From contig JABCPU010000257.1 in the NCBI GenBank assembly GCA_016800925.1, forward strand, positions 32,061-96,060: a stretch of 64,000 nt of DNA, read 5' to 3'. The position numbers were made by a program, and so were the translations under genes. Position 1 is the stretch's first letter. Each line of letters starts with the position of its first letter. This stretch comes from Suillus spraguei (taxonomy: Eukaryota > Basidiomycota > Agaricomycetes > Boletales > Suillaceae). The notes below the pieces were generated by a model that was not told the origin of the DNA, made no database searches, and worked only from the letters and a program-made list of their open reading frames with translations. Below are positions 35,761-48,183 of this stretch, one piece after another.

Positions 35761-36720
35761 TTGACTGCTAGCTTTTTCGAGTTTTGCGAGAATCGAAATA
35801 TCGGGAGTGTACGAGTCTACATCCGTACGTCCAGTACGGAGTTTAAATATTTGCACGTGCCGTTTGTGCCGGCTGTTGTCTATAGATTTTGCTGCCAGAT
35901 CTCTATGTTAGTAAGGTGATCAATAACTCATCGACCATTGATACAGCTACCACATATACCGCCTGCTAATAAACACCGGGCCTCCTTAATTTCCTTACCA
36001 TCCCGAGTGGTCATATTGTCAGATCCGCTGGTCATTTGCTCGCTGTCCGGAAAGTAGCAGATTGATCAAACATATCCGATTGCTGTTGGAGTTCATGGTT
36101 CAAATTATTAAGAGTTTTCATGTTACCACGAGGTTATTTGAACTTTGCAATTGTCTAATGATGACGGGCGCATATACCACAAACTTCTTAAGCTCTTTCC
36201 TATGCATAACACAGCTGCCACAGCATATGGGCTTCCATACCGTCATTTCGTGGACGAATCTTATTGTGAATTCGAATCTTGTCACTACTACGTAATGGGA
36301 AACACTACAGTTCCCATAATCTACATAGATACTGTCCGATACTGAAACACAAGCTATCAAAGCTGAATGCATGATCGTGAAAACTGAAGGCAAACGAGTA
36401 AATGTTGATACCAATATATCAAATAATTATGGAAAGTGAGACTGCAAGCTAGAGACGAAATAATGTAAGTGAGAGACGGCGTGCAAGGAGATCTGAACCA
36501 TACCTCAGCGTTACTAACAGCCTGAGAACCGCGGGGGTGTAAATAAAGTCATAACGAGATCATAAATTATCAGTCCGGCCGTGATGACAAACGAAAGAAA
36601 GGGAAAATGTTGTATATCCAAAAATAATGCCCCAAAGTTCAAGAGATATGCCGCCCTCGTCCTTTTTGACTAAAGCACGAGTTCGGTCAGTAACCAGGAA
36701 TGGCAAACAAACAAACAACC
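35761..36720 (-). repeat. 3' module of zinc-finger copy B
   Basis: Links X to the stop of Z-B and aligns with 43,980-45,090 downstream of Z-C. Shared marks are a GCTGCCAGATC...GTTAGTAAGGTGA block, GAATCTTGTCACTA and the CAAACAAACAA run near the stop. No gene was recognised. Confidence 0.65.
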
Positions 36721-36723
36721 TAC

Positions 36724-37967
36724 TCAACCGGAAGGTCTTGAAATATTTTTTGTATTGATGACACGAGTATCGGTGTCGTACCTCACAATTGCCCCGAGAG
36801 CTGCCCCGAGACAGTCACGTTTTTTAGTGTGGGCTATGAAGGAATCGTGACGATTGAAAACTTTTGAGCATCCCGTATCCCTGCAAATCGATGTTACGCC
36901 GAAGTGAGCACTTAGGGTATGCCGTGGTATGCCATTCGCTCGCATCGGCCTGTTACAACCTAACCAGGGACAAGTAGTTGATATGTCCCCACCACTCTGA
37001 GCGTCCCCGTGCCACCGTTGTCCGTGACGCATAATGGAGCGTCTGTCCGCTTTGACCCAGAGACCACAGAGAGAGTCCCCGCGATTGCATTCATGGACGT
37101 GTATGCAACCGTCGTATGTGGTGTTTCCGTTTATGAGATCTTCCTCGTCAACGAGAAGACCATCGGTCACGTAAGCCCGAGGGCATCCAGGCCGCTGGAT
37201 TTGATGCCCGAGGGCTGATTGCTCCGAATCACACGAGACTTGGCGATCTTGGAAAGGCATATCGGGTAAGGTCGCGTTGCCATCAAGGGAAGGCGGCTGG
37301 GCGTTGAAAGGAAGGGTAGTACTGGAGGATGTGGATGGAAGAATGGGCCACACAGTAGAAGGTAGCTCCAGAGATGTTACATGATGATGAGCTTGAAGAG
37401 CAGCTTGGTTGTTGAGGTCACCGAGTGCAGATTCAAGGCCAGAAGAGCTTGTATCAGGGTTTCTTGTTACACACTCCGAGTGCGTGGGACTTGGCACTTG
37501 ATAATGCGGGTACGCATTCCCGTAGAATTGCGAGGTTGCTCCTGCGTCGTGCGGACTATAGAATCAATATCAGTATGGGCAGAACGAACGGGATGCAGAC
37601 TTGATTACCTCGGGTGATTATTAAAGACATGGTCGGGAAAAGGATTTTGGGCAGGTAGTATCATATGACTAGTGCTACCGTCAAATAGACCGACAACCCA
37701 TATATCGGGCGGGATGCACACCTTATGCGCGCCCGATAATGCATGCCCGTACTAAGCTGTACGTCCACAGAGGATGGTGATAAAGCATTCCTGCATAAAA
37801 AATTGGGATGTGAGAACGAAGCTGAGCTTGATAGAGGACACTTGCATCAGATTGGCTGGTCCCCCAAGCGTCACTGCCAGCTGCTGATAAATGTTAAAGG
37901 GAATATTTACAACTACGCTTGTGATGCAAGGAAGTTCTCTACGAATTGTCAGATCTGATGAATTCAA
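36724..37967 (-). CDS. Z-B: C2H2-like zinc-finger protein copy
   Basis: Main frame 36,724-37,497, with upstream exons recognisable to about 37,967 by similarity to Z-A (RRELPCITSVVVN...NIYQQLAV; DAGATSQFYGNAYPHYQVP). The Ser/Thr-rich middle (LPSTVWPILPSTSSSTT) is followed by CNRGDSLCGLWV, CPWLGCNRPM...HTLSAH and CRDTGCSKVFNRHDSFIAH. The 257-codon terminal frame is open, and the zinc ligands match those of Z-A. Intron ends upstream are less clear than in Z-A: a GC where Z-A has the GT near 37,735 and no AG at the matching acceptor. Either a functional paralogue or a recent pseudogene. Confidence 0.55.
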
Positions 37968-38689
37968 TCAAAGTGCATACATACTGCGGCGACGTATCCT
38001 CCTGCATAAGACAATACACAATTGGTACGAGACTTGGGATGATATTGCTGTGTGACATTACTACGTGAACTAACTGAAAGAGCGAGGTTAAACGGAAAGG
38101 AAAATAAGTGCTGCGTAGTGTATATGGCTAACGTTGAATGAATGGAGGTGTTGCGATTGTTACCCCCGATTAAATATGTATCCCTGGCAAACAACTAGCC
38201 AGCGGCATGCAGTATGAACATGGTGTAGCAAGGTCGATGGCATGGGAAAGCCATTGCATCACTAAAAACGCCGCCGTGGCCAGTTTCGTAAATCTTGGAG
38301 ACGTAAGGATGGCCCAAGCCAGCGGTGGATCCATGTTATCACGCCGGTCTAGTAGTGTGGACAATACTCAAAACTGAGCCAGCGATGGAGTGATTCTGAT
38401 CAGTTGCAACCTAATTGAGGACGGGATGCTCGCGGGTTTGACCTTGTAGTCAATAGATGGGGTGCACCTGCGAGCCATGTTTGGAGGAAGACGGAAAATG
38501 TGAGTTCGGTATGGCCCGATCCCTCTGGCACGAAAGAACGCGACGTCGCGGAATTAGGCGCCTTGAATTTGAGGTCGGGAAATTGAGCGCTCCAAGTGCG
38601 AAGGTTCATCTGAATTTAACACTGCGGAAGATGCAGGATCATGATCGGAAAATGTAGGAACTTGCATGTTTTATTAAAGGTGGCAGGCT

Positions 38690-40470
38690 GTATAACGTTT
38701 TCGACATCTAAAATGGAAGGTAGGGGTGCCATTATGTGTGAATACAGCCGCATGCATGCGAATATTGGCTTGTAAACCAACGTCAACGATGGCCTTTCAT
38801 TGATATCAAACTTAAAACTGCTGCCACCAGCTGCCAATGTGTGGGATTTCAGGCAACCTTTGTCAAAAGTTTGAACGAGGGAAAGGATATGTCAGAGTCA
38901 ACAAACGAAAGTGATAACACAGTGAATCATTCATCACTTGGCGAAAAATTGATTCAGCAAGTACTACATTGTGTTCGAACGTACGACTCTTATATTTTAC
39001 GCCTTCCTTTGAAAAGTACAGGGAATTAATATCCAAGAGCTTGGCAGTGGTACCAAAAGCCGTCAACTTACTCCGAACGTTTGATCCCACGGAAGCAACT
39101 CGTATCAACCGTAAGTAGAAAGAGTGCGCCACCTAGTATGCTCCGATTGCACTCCACATGCGCCGTTTGTGTACTTGACTTGCGCACAGGCACACGAACA
39201 CACAACATTACCAAGAGTATGTTTGTCGTAGAGAAAAATTGAAAACACTTCACCTGTAGTTCGTATGCACGAAAACACCTCTAGTAAACACGGGAAAGGA
39301 AAATGAACCTTGATTGAAGTACTCTTCATCACTGTATAGGCTGTCGTTCTCGATCGAATGTCTGAGGGTGTTTTTGATATGGCCTGTTTGTGTACAGATA
39401 TACTTACTTCGTGTCTCTTCCTACCACGATGTTGTTCTATTAACATCCGCCGAGGTGTGTTGTGTTGTGTAGTTGACACTCTGACGTCCTCGTTAGGCAC
39501 TTGTTGATATTATAGGCCACCAGGCTACTCGGTGATGTAAACATGCTTTGAAGTTGATGGAAACGGTGGCAAGCAGTCAAAAATATAAAAAAACCTAATT
39601 AAAAATACAATATGATAGTAGACACTTGCGTTCTCGAGGGCCTTCATATATACATACGTGAATGCGCGTCTTAGCCATTTCCTGCGCCGAGAGAGAGGGT
39701 AGTTGGGAGGTAGGGCGGATGTAGCAGGTAACTGCAAGCAGATCATCAAGTCAAATGTAAAGGAAATACGTAAAAGAGATCTACACCCAGGAGATCACAG
39801 GGTTGATCATTCCGGATTGTGTTTGTGCGAGAAGGGCGGCGTTTGAGGAAGTAGCGAAGAAAACCACGTTGTTGTAGGCATATTGTAGGGTGGCGCGGAG
39901 CAGGAGCTGATTTCAGCGCACGGCACGATATGTTGCATCGGATTGCAATAAGGAATTAATGGAGTGGTGATGAACAAAATGACAGAAACACGCATTGAGG
40001 AGATCGGAATTTTTAGGTGCACAGGCTTGTAAGACAATATGAATGTTAGTGCAAGAATAGATAGACATGCGAGGGCAGGCTTCACTTGCGCGGGTCAAAT
40101 ACTGGCAAGGGCCTGGGTATCGGACAGAATGTAGCATATGCAGATCTTAGGGTCACCTCAGGTGATGCACGCCAGTCGGTAACAGTTGGGTGAGAGTATA
40201 AGGGAACCGAGGTCCTGAACGTGGAAATGAAGCAAGGAGCCGCTGGCGGGACCCGAGAGCTTGATTCCAAGAAGCGCTAGCGAAGAGAGCACAATCAAAT
40301 GAAAGTGCTAGACGGTGCGCTCTCGAAAGGAAGCACCGATTCGAACGGTAATGTTAACGCGTCGAACTCACTCAGTATTGGAGTAGTCATGCCTGAAGTA
40401 ATTGAATGAGTTTATCTTTCGTTTGTCCAGAAGACAGGCGCGTACTATATGGTTCATATCTGCCAGTCTG
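38690..40470 (-). repeat. Repeat X, copy 1
   Basis: A long direct repeat of 41,615-43,860 and, in the other orientation, of 51,365-52,315. Conserved marks are TGTGGGATTTCAGGCAACCT, AGTCAACAAACG, the GTGTCTCTTCC stretch, and near the right end GGAGCCGCTGGCGGGACCCG. Several overlapping short frames are shared between copies, but none belongs to a family I know and none runs through. It may be a non-coding transposon or a decayed gene. Confidence 0.75.
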
Positions 40471-40592
40471 TGTTTGGACTTCCTAAGACACCATGACTTG
40501 ACTGCTAGCTTTTTCGAATTTTGGGAGAATCGAACTGCTGTAATCAGGGAGTAATCGATCACTTGAGAATGCATCAGCGATGAGTTTGCGCC

Positions 40593-41456
40593 GGTTCTCA
40601 AAGTTAACTTGGTATAGAAATTTCAAACCTTGAGCATTTTGGAATTTGCCGGTTAATTGAGGCTCCAACGCTGACACATCAACCCTAACCTAATACTCAG
40701 ACCGTCATCATCTACTGCAGTCTGCGACACCATCTTTCAATATCATTATGCCTCGGGAATCCGATCGTTCAAGGCTCCTTTGCAGCCTCAAACAAACTAG
40801 TCATGACCTTACTATCGCGCGATACATGGAGTTAGTTGAGTTTATGGTAGATGAACTACTAGTAGATGAGGAGGAGGACTCATCAGAGATCAGCGACACT
40901 GCCAGTGGTCATAGTAAGGACCCGACATTTCTCCACCTCATCATGCAATGCACCGATTGCGTCAACGAACTGCGTAAAAACTCGTTCACACATGTCTGGG
41001 ATATCGTGTGATAGGATGCTCGAGTATGCTGTTGAGAGTGATACAAGGGAATTGATTGACGAGGCAGATGTGACCGATGAGGTAGGGATTCAGGCCATGC
41101 TGGTGATGCTGTCCGTATGCTGATATCAGACCCACTATGACCACTGGCAGTGTCACTGATCTCTGATGAGTCCTCCTCCTCATCTACTAGTAGTTCATCT
41201 ACCATAAACTCAACTAACTCCATGTATCGCGCGATAGTAAGGTCATGACTAGTTTGTTTGAGGCTGCGAAGGAGCCTTGAACGATCGGATTCCCGAGGCA
41301 TAATGATATTGAAAGATGGTGTCGCAGACTGCAGTAGATGGTGACGGTCTGAGTATAAGGTTAGGGTTGATGTGTCAGCGTCGGAGCCTCAATTAACCGG
41401 CAAATTCCAAAATGCTCAAGGTTTGAAATTTCTATACCAAGTTAACTTTGAGAACC
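40593..41456. repeat. 323-bp near-perfect inverted repeat
   Basis: Arms 40,593-40,915 and 41,134-41,456 are reverse complements with about five mismatches, around a 218-bp spacer. Both arms open the same reading frame (MPRESDRSRLL, SLKQTSHDLTIARYMELVEF, then an acidic EEEDSSEISD stretch), which looks like the N-terminus of a transposase-type protein, though I cannot name the family with certainty. A transcript would fold into a long hairpin. It separates X copy 1 from X copy 2. Confidence 0.9.
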
Positions 41457-41614
41457 ACTATTAAATGCTGTGGCTTTCGAATGCATTGAGAACTGACGAC
41501 GGCAGTGCAATCTCGCTCACCCAGGTTTCATCGTATGGCACAAATGCAGTTTGTTTGAGATCTAGGCGATGAGGAGGTATGCTGAGATTGTTCAACCGAG
41601 ATTCTATATTCGTC

Positions 41615-43860
41615 GATACGATCAAGGGTGCTATTATGTGTGAATTACAGCCGCATGCATGGCCGAGCGCTTGTAAAGACCAACGTCAACGATGGCAACT
41701 TGTGGTTTCTCAAACCTTAAACTGCTGCCAACGTGTGGGATTTCAGGCAACCTTTGTCAAAAGTTTGACCAAGGTTTGAACGAGGGTTAAGGATATGTCA
41801 GAGTCAACAAACGGAAAGTGATAACACATTCATCACTTAGCGTAAAATTGTTTCTACTCCATCGTGTTCAAACGGACGACTCTTATATCTTACATCTTCC
41901 TTTGAAGAGTACAAGAAATCAATAGCCAATAGCCTGCTGCTACCAAAAGCTGTCAACTTACTTATGTTTGATCCCACGGAATCGTATCAACCGTAAGTAG
42001 TCAAGAGTGCGCCACCTAGTAAGCTCCAATTGCACTCCGTATGTGACGAGAAAACCGTACTTGACTTGCGCACGTGTTTGCACGCAGACAGCACAGCGTT
42101 ACCGAGAGTACGTTGTCGTAGAGAAATATTGGAAAACACTTCATCTGTAGTTCATATACACGAAAACATCTCTAGTAAACACGGGAAAGGAAAATGAACC
42201 TTTGGTTGAAGTACTCTTCATCGCTGTACAGGCTGTCGTTCTCGATCGAATGTGTAAGGCTTGCCGTGGTTCGAAGGGGAAACGAGAACAGAACGAGAGA
42301 GAAAGATAAGGAGGTAAGAGGCGATAACGACCAGGGACCGATCGACGTAGTCAAGATACGAATAGGACTATACTTTCGAGACAAGTTAGCAGAGGAGACG
42401 CTCCAAAGACTTTCTGAGGTACTTTTTGAGTGGGAGATCTAGGATAGAATGCGCTTCACTACCGCTCTCGCCGCCCCCTTGGGATAAGGACTTTACATGA
42501 GCGAAACGGTAAGGGTCCTCGGGTATGGATAGACCGAACGATTATGTGAAAACGGAGGCACAAGGAAGTGGCGTTGCAACTGACAAGGTGAAGAGAAAAA
42601 GGGGTACGAAAATGTGTGAGTGACGGTATGGATGACGAGAGTTGCATAGCATATAGCATGTGGTCGGTCTCGAATGTTCTTGGTTTGAAGCCATGGTCCG
42701 GGGCGTAGAGGATATGGAGTCCTTGCAATTGTCTGAGGATGTCTTTGAAATGGCCAGTTTGTGTACAGGTGTACTTACTTTGTGTCTCTTCCCATCTCTA
42801 TTAACATCCATCGAAGTGAGTTGTGTTGTGTAGCTGACACGCTCTGACGTCCTCGTTAGGTACTTGTTGATATTATGGGGCCACCAGGCTGCTGGGTGAT
42901 GTAAGCGTGCTTTGAAGTTGACGGAAACAGTGGAAGGCGGTCGAACTAAAAAACCTAATTGAAGTGATGATGATAGTTCACACTCGCATTCTTGTGGGCA
43001 TTCATATATTTATATCAATATTGTGAACGCGCGTCTTAGCCATTCATTTCCTGCGCCGAGAGAAAGGGTAGTTGGAAGATGCAGCAGGGAACCACAAGAA
43101 GATCGTCCAGTCAAATGTGAAGGAAATAAGTAAAGGAGACCTACATCCAAGGGACCCCAGGGTTGACCATTCCGAATTGTGCTCGTTGCCAGAAGGGCGG
43201 GGATTGAGGAAGTAGCGAAGAACAGTACGTTGTGATGGGTATACTATGGGCGGCGTGAAGCAGGAGTTGATTTCAGCATATGGCACGACATGTTGCATCG
43301 GATTGCAATAAGGGATTGATGGTATGGTAATAAACAAAATGATAGAAATCCGCATTGAGAAGGTCGGAATTTTTGGGTGCACAGGCTTGTAAGACTATTG
43401 ATGTCAGTGCAAAAATAGATAGACATGCAGGGGTAGGCTTCACTTGTGTGAGTCAGATACTAGCAAGGGCCTAGGTATCGGACAGAATGTCACACATGCA
43501 GATCTTAGGGTCACCCCAGGTGATGTACGCCAGTCGGTGAGAGTTGGATGAGAGTTTAAGGGAACCAAGATCCTAAACGTGAAAATGAAGCAAGGAGCCG
43601 CTGGCGGGACTCGAGAGCTTGATTCCAAGAAACGCTAGCGAGGAGAGCACAATCGAATGAAAAGTGCTAGATCATTGATGGCACTGGTGCACCCTCCAAG
43701 GGAAGCTCTCTCCACGGGAAGCTCTGACAGTTCCAAGTGTTGACGCGTTGAACTCATAGATTGATATCGTGGTAACGTTGGAATAGTCATGCCTGAAGTA
43801 ATTGGACGAGGTTCTGATAGATTTGTCCAGAGAACAGGCGCGTACTATATGTGGATCAGC
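41615..43860 (-). repeat. Repeat X, copy 2, with a 479-bp extra segment
   Basis: Same order and orientation as copy 1, but 42,252-42,730 has no counterpart there. Copy 1 reads straight from ATCGAAT to GTCTGAGG. The extra segment begins GTGTAAGG and ends CCTTGCAATT, with no clear target duplication; it may be an insertion in copy 2 or a deletion in copy 1. Confidence 0.75.
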
Positions 43861-43979
43861 GATAAGTTTTGCGATTCTATATCCGAGTTGCATTTAGGTT
43901 CGGACCAGCCAGCCGGACAATTACTAATTACTTATCGAGTGGCGGTTTGAATATTTGCAGGTGTTTGCGCCGGCTGTCG

Positions 43980-45090
43980 TCTTTTGCTGCCAGATCCCTG
44001 TGTTAGTAAGGTGACCTGCAGGCTCAAGGCCTCAGTCCGGAAAATGAGTACAGACTATCAAGGAAATACCAAGGAAAAACCTCTTCACTCTAGGCTGACG
44101 TCAATTGGATCAGAGTTGTGTCGTAGTAATGCAAGAAATTGCTATGATTGCAGCATCAGTAGTGATGCATTCATGCTACAATTTATATTTAAAACTGAAA
44201 AAAGCGAAGCTATTTGTTATTTTTTTGTGTGCATACCACATCTGGTGCTGCAGGGACTTTTGGAGGGCCAAACGAGCGGTGGAATTGACTCAGATATACC
44301 AAGAAACATATATCTAGTGTGCTTAGCATACACTAATACTTCTCTACAGTAGATAGGTGGATATGGTATGGTGGTGTGGCAAATGTTGAGATCCAGGAGA
44401 TGACCGGAAATGGCTATGTTTTGGGTGTAGTGACAAATTTCTCAGGTGGTGGGATGCCATCAAAAGATGCATTCAATGGGTGATGCACAAGTGAGGCCTA
44501 GCATTGGCAGGGGAGGGGAGAGCGCTTCAATTGTAGCAAGAATGCATCACAGGTGTGCTACAAGTACAGTAAATAATGCATTACAATGGCACGAACCTGT
44601 GGAATTGAATATTCAGTAAATACTCAAACTGTCGTTTTGCAGACCGAATCTTCCTATGAACTCAAATCTTGTCACTATATAATGGGACACACTACAATGA
44701 TAGTTTGCGTTGCTGCGTATGCACATGCTTGGGCGAGTGATATTGAATGTGCAGCATGTCAAAGCTTTGGCACCAAATATGACCCAGTCACCAAATGCTG
44801 AAGGCTAACGAGCAAAAGTGTTGATATCAATCTATTGCATCAAGTGAGGCTAAGAAACAGGCTAATAATGTAAGTGAGAGGCAGCATGCAAGGAGACATG
44901 AAATATACCTCAACGTTATTGCTGAGGCTTGAGGTGTAAATAAAGAAATACAATAATATATAAAACTATATCAGAGGTCGATGTTGTAAATCTAACAATA
45001 ATGCCCCAAAGTCCAAGAGAGGCGCTGCCCTGTCCTTTTCGGCAAAAGTGTGAGTTCAGTCAATGACCGGGAAGGGCAAACAAACAACTC
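43980..45090 (-). repeat. 3' module of zinc-finger copy C
   Basis: Aligns with 35,875-36,720. It contains, near 44,460-44,620, a block with ATGCATCAC motifs that resembles the minisatellite region at 2,580-2,690. It also holds the stretch around 44,700-44,815 used below as the uninterrupted reference for the W insertion site. Confidence 0.6.
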
Positions 45091-45092
45091 AC

Positions 45093-45930
45093 TCAACCGG
45101 AAGGTCTCAAAACATTGTGTATATTAATGAGACGAGTATCGTTGTTATCGTACCTCACGATTGCCCCGAGACCTGCCCCAAGACAGCCACCTTTATTAGC
45201 GTGGGCTACGAAGGAATCTTGACGATTGAAAACTTTTGAGCATTCCGTGTCCCTACAAACCCATGTTACGCCAAAGTGAGCACTCAGAATATGCCGTGGT
45301 ATATCATTCGCTCGCATTTTCCTGTGGCAACCTGACCAAGGGCAGGTAATTGACCTGTCTCCGCCACTTCGAGCGTCCCTGTGCCACCGCTGTCCATGAC
45401 GCATGATGGAACGTCTGTCCGCTTTGACCCAGAGACCACACAGAGAGTCCTCGCGATTGCATGGATGGACGTGTATAAAACCATCGTTCGTGATCCCGTC
45501 TATGACATCTTCATCAACGAGAAGACCATCGATCACGTAAGCCCGGGGGCATCCAGGCTGCCGGATTTGATGCCCGCGGACAGATTGAATTTCATTGCTC
45601 CGAATTGTGAGAGACTTGGCGATCTTGGAAGGGTATATTAGGCAAGGTCGCGTCGACATTAGGAAAAGGCTGTGCATTGAAAGGAAGGGTATCGGTACTG
45701 GAGGATGTCGAAGGAAGAATTAACCGCATAGCAGACGGCAACTCCCTGAGACAACACAGGATGAAATTGAAGAGCAGCTTGGTCGTTGAGGTCACCGAGT
45801 GCAAGGTCGAAGCCAGGAGAGCCTGTGTCAGGGGTTCTCGTTACATGCTCCCAGCATATGGAACTTGGCGCTTGATAATGCAGGCACGTGTTCTCGTAAA
45901 GTTGCGAGGTTACTCCCGCGTTCTGCGCAC
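45093..45930 (-). pseudogene. Z-C: zinc-finger gene copy, frame-shifted
   Basis: The finger part is open (CNREDSLCGLWV, CPWSGCHRKM...HILSAH, CRDTECSKVFNRQDSFVAH) in frame 45,093-45,677. The upstream Ser/Thr-rich part (LILPSTSSSTDTLPFN) lies in another frame (45,592-45,804), so a shift lies near 45,600-45,650. Upstream similarity (NAGVTSQLYENT) reaches about 45,930. It is likely inactive, or carries one sequence error. Confidence 0.6.
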
Positions 45931-45939
45931 TATAAAATC

Positions 45940-46990
45940 AATATCAGTATAAGCAATAAGGCGAACGGGTATGCAGACTTGATTACCTTGAGTGATCATT
46001 AAAGACAGGGCCGGGAAATGAATTTTGGGCGCGCGGTATATGACTAGAGTTACCGTCAACCTGATCGACAATCCTGGAGTGCCTGTCCACTTCAACCCAG
46101 TGGCCACAGAAAGAGTCCTCGCGATTGCATGTATGGACGTGTATACAGTCATTGCTGGTGTTCCCATCTACGAGACCTTCATCAACGAGAGCGCCAACGT
46201 AGGCCTGGGGGCACCTGGGCTGCTGGGTTTGATGCCGGTAGGCCGATCGGATTTCATGATCCGAATTGTGAGAGACTTCGGGATCTTGGAAGGGTATATT
46301 AGGTAAGGTCACGTTACCATCAAGAAAAGGCTGAGCATTGAAAGGAAGGGTACTGGAGGATGCCCAAGGAAGAAAGGGCCACATAGTAGAGGGCAGCTCC
46401 AGAGGCGACACAGGATGACGAACTTGAAGAGCAGCTTGGCCATTGAGGTCACCGAATGCAGATTCGAAACCAGGAGAGCCTGTATCAGGCGTTGTCGTTG
46501 CATGCTCCCAGCACGTGAAACTTGGCACTTCATAACGCGGGTACTTGTTTTCATAAAATTGTGAGGTTACCACTGCATCCTGGGCACTATAGAATCAATA
46601 TTAGTGTGAGAAATAAGGCGAGCGGGCATGCAGATTTGATTACCTTGAGTGATCATTAGAGACAGCGTCAAGAAAGGGGTTTGGGGCAGGTAGTATGTCA
46701 CTAGCGCTGTTGTCAAACAGACCGACAGTCCATATATCGGGATGCACACCTTATGCGCCCGCGATAATGCATGCCCGTATTCCCGTCGTTAACCTGTACG
46801 TCCACAGAGGACGATGATAATGCATTCCTATACGAATGATTGGAAAGTGAGAACGAAGCCGAGCTTGACAGAGAACACTTGCATTAGATTAGCCGGTCCC
46901 CCTAGTGCCACTGCCAGCAGCTGATAAATGTTAGGGGGAAAATATACTGCTACACTTGCGACGCAAGGAAGCCCTCTAAGAATCGTCAGA
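45940..46990 (-). pseudogene. Z-C': 5' part of a fourth zinc-finger copy
   Basis: Frame 45,983-46,573 matches the Z family from DTGSPGFESAFGDLNGQAAL to the first finger (CNREDSFCGHWVEVDRHS). It then runs directly into the 5' exon region of Z-C (about 46,075 downwards). Upstream exons are recognisable to about 46,985. The last two fingers are lost. The arrangement is a tandem duplication joined inside finger 1. Confidence 0.7.
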
Positions 46991-47149
46991 CCTGGTGAAT
47001 TTAATCAAAGTATATACATACTGCGGCGACGCATCCTCCTGCATAGGAGAATAGACAATTAGTACGAGACCTGGGATAATGTTTCTGTTTGACAAAGATT
47101 AAACGAACGATGACTACGTAGGGTATTTGACCCGCGTTTATGAAAGAAA

Positions 47150-48183
47150 GTGTCCTGGTTGTTACCTGGGATTAAATATGTGCATCGCTGGGCTAACAAA
47201 CAGCCATCGGTATGTGTGATCACAGTGCAGCGAGGTCGCCTCGTGCGATGGCATGACACGGAAAAGGAAATGAGCCGTTCCAATCATTATAAAAGTTGGC
47301 AAGGCCAGTTTCATAAATCTTGGAGACGTAATCACTTGAAGAATTATTGAGGCCAGCAGTCAGATCTATGTTATCGCTACTGGTCTAGTAGTGTGGACAA
47401 TACTTAAAGCTGAACCAGCGATGGAGAGGGATTGTGATCAGTTGCAATCTAGTTGAGGGCGAACTTCCAGGATAAGTACTCGCAGGTTTGACCTTTTGGA
47501 CAATGGATGACTCCATAGGGTGAAACGTATTCACGACTGTGAACCATGCTTAGGGGAAGACGGAAATTTGGGTGTGTTCGCTACACAGAGTAACGTGATT
47601 CTTGCGAAGAATAGGCGCTTGAAGAGGTCTCCATTCCAACGGTATATATCGACTTCGGAAGATGCCGCAGCCATTGGCAAAAAAGCTGCACTATACCGGC
47701 GATGTACTTTTAAATAGTTACAAGGCTGCGTTTTGATATCTAATATGGAAGGTGCTGTATGCATGCTCAGCCGTGCTGTACTCGCACCCTACACGTGCCA
47801 ACTCGTGGCCTTTCGTTTGCTTCCATTGATATCAAACTTCGAAGGTGGGTGTGAACACAACTTGAAGCTTTCAAGGTTGGATCCAGGGAAGTCGATCACA
47901 CGGCTGTCGCGTCGTATTTGATCAAGGCCACTTGAAGGGCCCACTTTGTAAAACGAACATTCAGTAAATACTAAACAATCAAGCCATCATTTTGCGAACC
48001 GAATCTTCCTGTGAACTCGAATTTTGTCACTGCATTGGGACACTGACACAGCAAGACGAGCAAAATATGGACAGTGATACATTTCAATGATAATTTGTGT
48101 TGCTGCGCATGCACATGCTAAGGTGCTTGTCTAAGTGATGTCAAAACGTGCGTGATGGTATCAAAGCTTCAGCGTCAAAAATG
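47150..48183 (+). repeat. Rearranged edge: upstream Z sequence, X tail and 3'-module fragment
   Basis: 47,700-47,930 resembles the low-coordinate end of X copy 1 (near 38,690-38,840) in the same plus-strand orientation. 47,990-48,183 resembles the Z 3' module (44,600-44,815 on the plus strand), shared by GAATCTTCCT, GTTGCTGCG and CAAAGCTT. It ends at 48,183, where W begins. No gene was recognised. Confidence 0.6.
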
